DNA of 64,000 nucleotides, taken from Streptomyces sp. NBC_01591. GTDB taxonomy: Bacteria > Actinomycetota > Actinomycetes > Streptomycetales > Streptomycetaceae. Below are positions 61,040 through 64,000 of the stretch, piece after piece. The translations under genes were made by a program, and so were the position numbers. Below the pieces are notes generated by a model that made no database searches, had not been told where the DNA came from, and worked only from the letters and a program-made list of their open reading frames with translations. The stretch lies in contig NZ_CP109327.1 of the NCBI RefSeq assembly GCF_035918155.1, positions 6,386,001 to 6,450,000 on the forward strand. The letters are read 5' to 3'. How positions within the stretch are numbered: position 1 is the first letter of the stretch; each line of letters begins with the position of its first letter.

Positions 61040-63454
61040 ATGGACACCGAGGGCACATACGACTCGCGCGGCACCCGCTCCGGTCCACCGGTGCCGCGCC
61101 CGGCCGGCCCGCCTCCCGCTGCCCCGCCCAAGCCCACCGGCCTCCCCCGGCCCGGGCTGCCGCCCGCCGTTCCGCCGGTGCCTGCCGGTCTTCCCGCGGC
61201 CGGCCCGTCGACCGCCGAATGGCTGAACACCGTCCGCCCCACCGCCGCGCCGGGCGTCTGGCGGTACGGACACGTGCCGCGTTCCGCCGAGCGGCCACCG
61301 CGCCCCTCCCTGCTCGGGCCGTTGATCGCCCTGGCGCTCTGGCTGCTGCTCTGGGCCCTGCTGGCGGACCTCCGCATCCCGTACGTGAAGGTTCCCCTGA
61401 TGGCGATCACGCCGGGGGACTGGTGGCTCTTCGAGAGCCTGCGGGCGGGCTACGCTCCGGCCGCCGCGTACAGCATCGAGACGCTCTACATCCAGATTCT
61501 GGTGCTGATCGCGGGGGTGTGGGCCGCCCGTGTCGGGCACTGGGCCGGGCTCTTCCAGTACTGGGCGGGGCCCCGCCCGGACCGTGCCCGGCTGATGCTC
61601 TCGGGCTTCGGGGCCCTGCTCGCGCTGTGGCTGGTCTGGAGCGGCAAGGTGCCACTGCTGGACGTCGTCCTGTACCTGATCCCGCAGAGCTGGTTGCAGG
61701 GCGGCGGGAACGCGTACCTGGCGGCTCTGGTCGCCTATGGCGCCTATGCGCTGGTCATCGCCGTGATCGTGTGGCCGTTCGCCCGGGCCGGGCACTGGCG
61801 CACCGCACTCCGTGACCGCGCGGCACGTCGCGCCACCACCGGCCCGCAGGCCCCGCAGGCGCAGGACCCGTCGCCCGTGACCGGAACGGACGCTGCGCAG
61901 TGGCCGGAGCTGCGTGCCGCGGGACGCACGGACGCGGCGGACGTGCTCGGCGCGGCCGTGCGTGCCGGGCGCATGAACGACGTGGACTGCGTCCGCCTGA
62001 GCCATGCGTGGGCACGCGCCCGGACCCGTCACGACGGGTCGGCGTCCTTCGACGAGACGGTCGCGCGCCAGGGGGCCGATGCCTTCCTGCACCCTTCGGG
62101 GCGCCGGGATCTCCCCCTGCGGACCGCGCGCCACGACCTGCTGGCCGGCCAGGTCCGTATCGGCGGCTGCCCGGACGACGAACGCAACCCGTACGCACGC
62201 AGAGGTTCCGGTGTGGCTCTGGACCCCGCCGTCCTGGGTACGTCGCTGCTGGCGGTCGGCCCGCCCGGCGCGGGCAAGACGGCGTTGCTGGTGCGTCCGG
62301 TCGTGGAGACCCTGGCCCTCCAGGCCCTGACGGGCGGGGCGGCCGTGCTCGCCGTGGGCGCGGCGGGGGCGGCCCTCGGTCCCGACGACGCGTACGACGT
62401 CGTCGTGAAGATCGGCGATCCCGCGTCCGTCCACGACTTCGATCTGTACGGGGGGTCGACCGACCCCGACGAGGCCGCGGCCCTCCTCGCGGAAGGGCTG
62501 GCCGGAGACGTTCCCGGCCTGGACGGCCGACGCGCGGCCCTGGCCCTGGGGCAGCTGCTCGGCCCGTACCGGGCCGTCCACGGGCACTTCCCGGCGGTTC
62601 CGGTTCTGCGCGAACTGCTCGCCGGGGACGAGTCCGCCCTCGGCGGGTTGCGGGATTCCCTGGAGGCCGGCGGCCACTCGGCCATGCTCCGTGAGCTGGA
62701 CGCCCGGATCCGGCAGGCGGGCGGCGCGGGAGACCCCGCGACGGTACTGGCCGATCGCATCGCCCTCCTCGACCGGCCCGCGTTCGCCGGGTTCTTCACC
62801 ACGGGTGAGGAGGCACGGCCCTTCTCCCTCCCTTCCCTCGGACAGCACCCGCTCAGGGTCCGGATCGACCTTCCGGAGCGCACCCACGCCGGGGCGTCCA
62901 GGGTGCTGGCCCGCCTGGTCCTCGCGCAGTTCAACGCGGTCGCCGCAGCCCGTACCGACCGGTCGATCTTCGCCTGCCTGTTGCTGGACGACGCGACCCA
63001 CACGGTCACCGCCGAGACCGTCCAGGGGCTCAGGAGGCTCAGGTCGGTGAACGCCGGTGCCGTGCTGGCCCTGCGCACCATCGACGACGTTCCCGAAGGC
63101 CTGCACGCGGCCCTGCTGGGAGCGGTGGGATGCGGCATGATCTTCTCGGGCGTCACCACATGGGACGGGAAGCGCTTCTCGGAGACCTGGGGCAAGGAAT
63201 GGGTCTCCGTCCGCGAGGTGGCCCAGCACGGGGTCTTCGCCGACCAGCCGTTCACCCGTGCCATGCACGCGCTGCGCAAGCTCGCCACCGGCAAGGCGGT
63301 CACCGTCGACGCCGTCACCGTGCGACAGGTGGAGCGCGAGCGCTGGTCCGCCTCCGCGCTGGCCTACGAGCTGCCTGCCAGGCACGCGGTCCTCTCCCTG
63401 ACGACGGTCGACGGCGAGCACGCGCCGCCCCTGCTGGTGGACCTGAACGGCTGA
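61040..63454 (+). CDS. TraD/VirD4-like ATP-binding membrane protein
   Basis: 804-aa protein. A Pro-rich N-terminus (about 10-60) precedes four membrane segments (about 93-250). The P-loop GPPGAGKTALLVRPVVETL is near 408-425; an acidic strand LLLDDATH resembles Walker B. The layout resembles type IV secretion coupling ATPases, but it lies outside the integrative element and without conjugation partners. It appears to be a chromosomal gene of unknown function. Confidence 0.75.
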   Translation: MDTEGTYDSRGTRSGPPVPRPAGPPPAAPPKPTGLPRPGLPPAVPPVPAGLPAAGPSTAEWLNTVRPTAAPGVWRYGHVPRSAERPPRPSLLGPLIALALWLLLWALLADLRIPYVKVPLMAITPGDWWLFESLRAGYAPAAAYSIETLYIQILVLIAGVWAARVGHWAGLFQYWAGPRPDRARLMLSGFGALLALWLVWSGKVPLLDVVLYLIPQSWLQGGGNAYLAALVAYGAYALVIAVIVWPFARAGHWRTALRDRAARRATTGPQAPQAQDPSPVTGTDAAQWPELRAAGRTDAADVLGAAVRAGRMNDVDCVRLSHAWARARTRHDGSASFDETVARQGADAFLHPSGRRDLPLRTARHDLLAGQVRIGGCPDDERNPYARRGSGVALDPAVLGTSLLAVGPPGAGKTALLVRPVVETLALQALTGGAAVLAVGAAGAALGPDDAYDVVVKIGDPASVHDFDLYGGSTDPDEAAALLAEGLAGDVPGLDGRRAALALGQLLGPYRAVHGHFPAVPVLRELLAGDESALGGLRDSLEAGGHSAMLRELDARIRQAGGAGDPATVLADRIALLDRPAFAGFFTTGEEARPFSLPSLGQHPLRVRIDLPERTHAGASRVLARLVLAQFNAVAAARTDRSIFACLLLDDATHTVTAETVQGLRRLRSVNAGAVLALRTIDDVPEGLHAALLGAVGCGMIFSGVTTWDGKRFSETWGKEWVSVREVAQHGVFADQPFTRAMHALRKLATGKAVTVDAVTVRQVERERWSASALAYELPARHAVLSLTTVDGEHAPPLLVDLNG

Positions 63455-63501
63455 GCGGCGGGGGGTGCGGCCCGCGTCCCTGGTCGTGGTCATGCCGGAC
63501 C

Positions 63502-63516
63502 CTGCCAGCCTGGCAG
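63502..63516 (+). promoter_or_regulatory. Palindrome upstream of pucR-like gene
   Basis: CTGCCAG-C-CTGGCAG is a perfect 7-bp inverted repeat, about 60 bp before the regulator start. It may be an autoregulatory site; unproven. Confidence 0.4.
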
Positions 63517-63578
63517 AATTGGCGGGAGCCGTTCATACGGGACGGCGAAAACCGACTCCCCGAGGTCCAGCGGTCCCC

Positions 63579-64000
63579 ATGCCCCTCACTCTCGCCTCGC
63601 TCGTCCAGCGTTCGGCGCTCAAACTCACCGTGCGTGCGGGGGCTGACCGGCTCGACGCGCCCGTGCGCTGGGCGCACGCCAGCGAGCTCACCGACCCCGT
63701 TCCGTACATGGAGGGCGGCGAGTTCCTGCTCGTCACCGCCACCAACCTCGACGCCGAGAACCCCGAGGCGATGCGGCGGTACGTGCGACGGCTGGCCGGG
63801 GCCGGAGTCGTCGGCCTGGGCTTCGCCGTCGGAGTCAACTACGACGAGCTGCCGCAGGCGCTGATCGACGCGGCCGAGGAAGCGGGACTGCCGCTCCTCG
63901 AAGTGCCGCGCCGCACCCCGTTCATCGCGATCGCCAAGGCCGTGTCCTCGGCGATCGCGGAGGACCAGTACCGGGCCGTGACGGCCGGGTTCGAGGTGCA
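63579..64000 (+). CDS. PucR family regulator (partial)
   Basis: First 140 codons of a PucR-type regulator, cut by the window edge. The N-terminal purine-catabolism domain is clear (LVQRSALKLTVRAGADRLDAPVRWAHASEL and LPLLEVPRRTPFIAIAKAVS). The expected C-terminal HTH is outside. PucR-like proteins sense nitrogen compounds; being next to gabT and the polyamine genes, it is a candidate regulator of GABA use. Confidence 0.9.
   Translation, partial: MPLTLASLVQRSALKLTVRAGADRLDAPVRWAHASELTDPVPYMEGGEFLLVTATNLDAENPEAMRRYVRRLAGAGVVGLGFAVGVNYDELPQALIDAAEEAGLPLLEVPRRTPFIAIAKAVSSAIAEDQYRAVTAGFEV

Noticed and set aside
1..64000. CRISPR arrays, rRNA, canonical tRNA genes and insertion sequences
   Set aside because: Looked for regularly spaced repeats, cloverleaf sequences with CCA-proximal motifs and transposase DDE/serine-recombinase proteins on both strands; none seen apart from the tyrosine integrase of the AICE.

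Overview
The window is a high-G+C actinobacterial chromosome segment, almost certainly from a Streptomyces. The evidence is gene content and order: tandem type I signal peptidases, nudix, DUF2469, yraN, comM-like and dprA genes, then whiG, rpsB-tsf-pyrH-frr-cdsA. Frequent GTG and TTG starts, 1-4 bp stop/start overlaps and strong third-position GC agree with this. No rRNA or canonical tRNA gene was found.

Region 1 (1-14040) is conserved housekeeping. It holds the signal peptidase cluster, the yraN-comM-dprA DNA-processing operon, the sporulation sigma factor WhiG, a TetR regulator convergent with a degenerate M23/LytM protein, and the rpsB-to-cdsA translation/nucleotide/lipid cluster. cdsA ends at a strong 18-bp terminator.

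Region 2 (14045-27593) is an integrated actinomycete integrative and conjugative element (AICE) of about 13.5 kb. It sits in the 5' end of rlmN rather than in a tRNA gene. A 42-bp direct repeat with one mismatch, containing the rlmN start codon and first six codons, flanks it. Gene content is integrase, excisionase, an iteron-like array, a DUF3987 protein, a small Cys/His protein, a primase-polymerase, a TraB-like FtsK/SpoIIIE translocase followed by a candidate clt repeat cluster, a coupled run of small transfer/spread genes, a GntR repressor and a cargo methyltransferase. Three copies of one 22-bp palindrome are arranged so that the GntR protein could control both the transfer operon and the methyltransferase. 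One copy forms the repressor gene's own terminator hairpin. Two 48-nt tRNA-like elements lie in the first part of the transfer operon.

Region 3 (27574-35472) holds rlmN, a TPP riboswitch followed by a thiamine ABC importer (binding lipoprotein, fused permease, ATPase), an SRPBCC protein, and a small ABC exporter-like pair on the minus strand.

Region 4 (35798-64000) is dominated by polyamine/GABA use. It has a class III aminotransferase with an Lrp/AsnC regulator, an aldehyde dehydrogenase with a PotD-like lipoprotein, then a six-gene run (aldehyde dehydrogenase, potD, potA, potB, potC, FAD amine oxidase), and further on gabT and a PucR-type regulator. Together these can import putrescine/spermidine and convert it through aminobutyraldehyde to GABA and succinic semialdehyde. 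Interspersed are a serine hydrolase, a two-component system, a DUF574 methyltransferase, a glycerophosphodiesterase, a deaminase probably of the futalosine menaquinone pathway, a NADAR protein, a DasR-box chitinase, a PAP2 phosphatase and a TraD-like ATPase.
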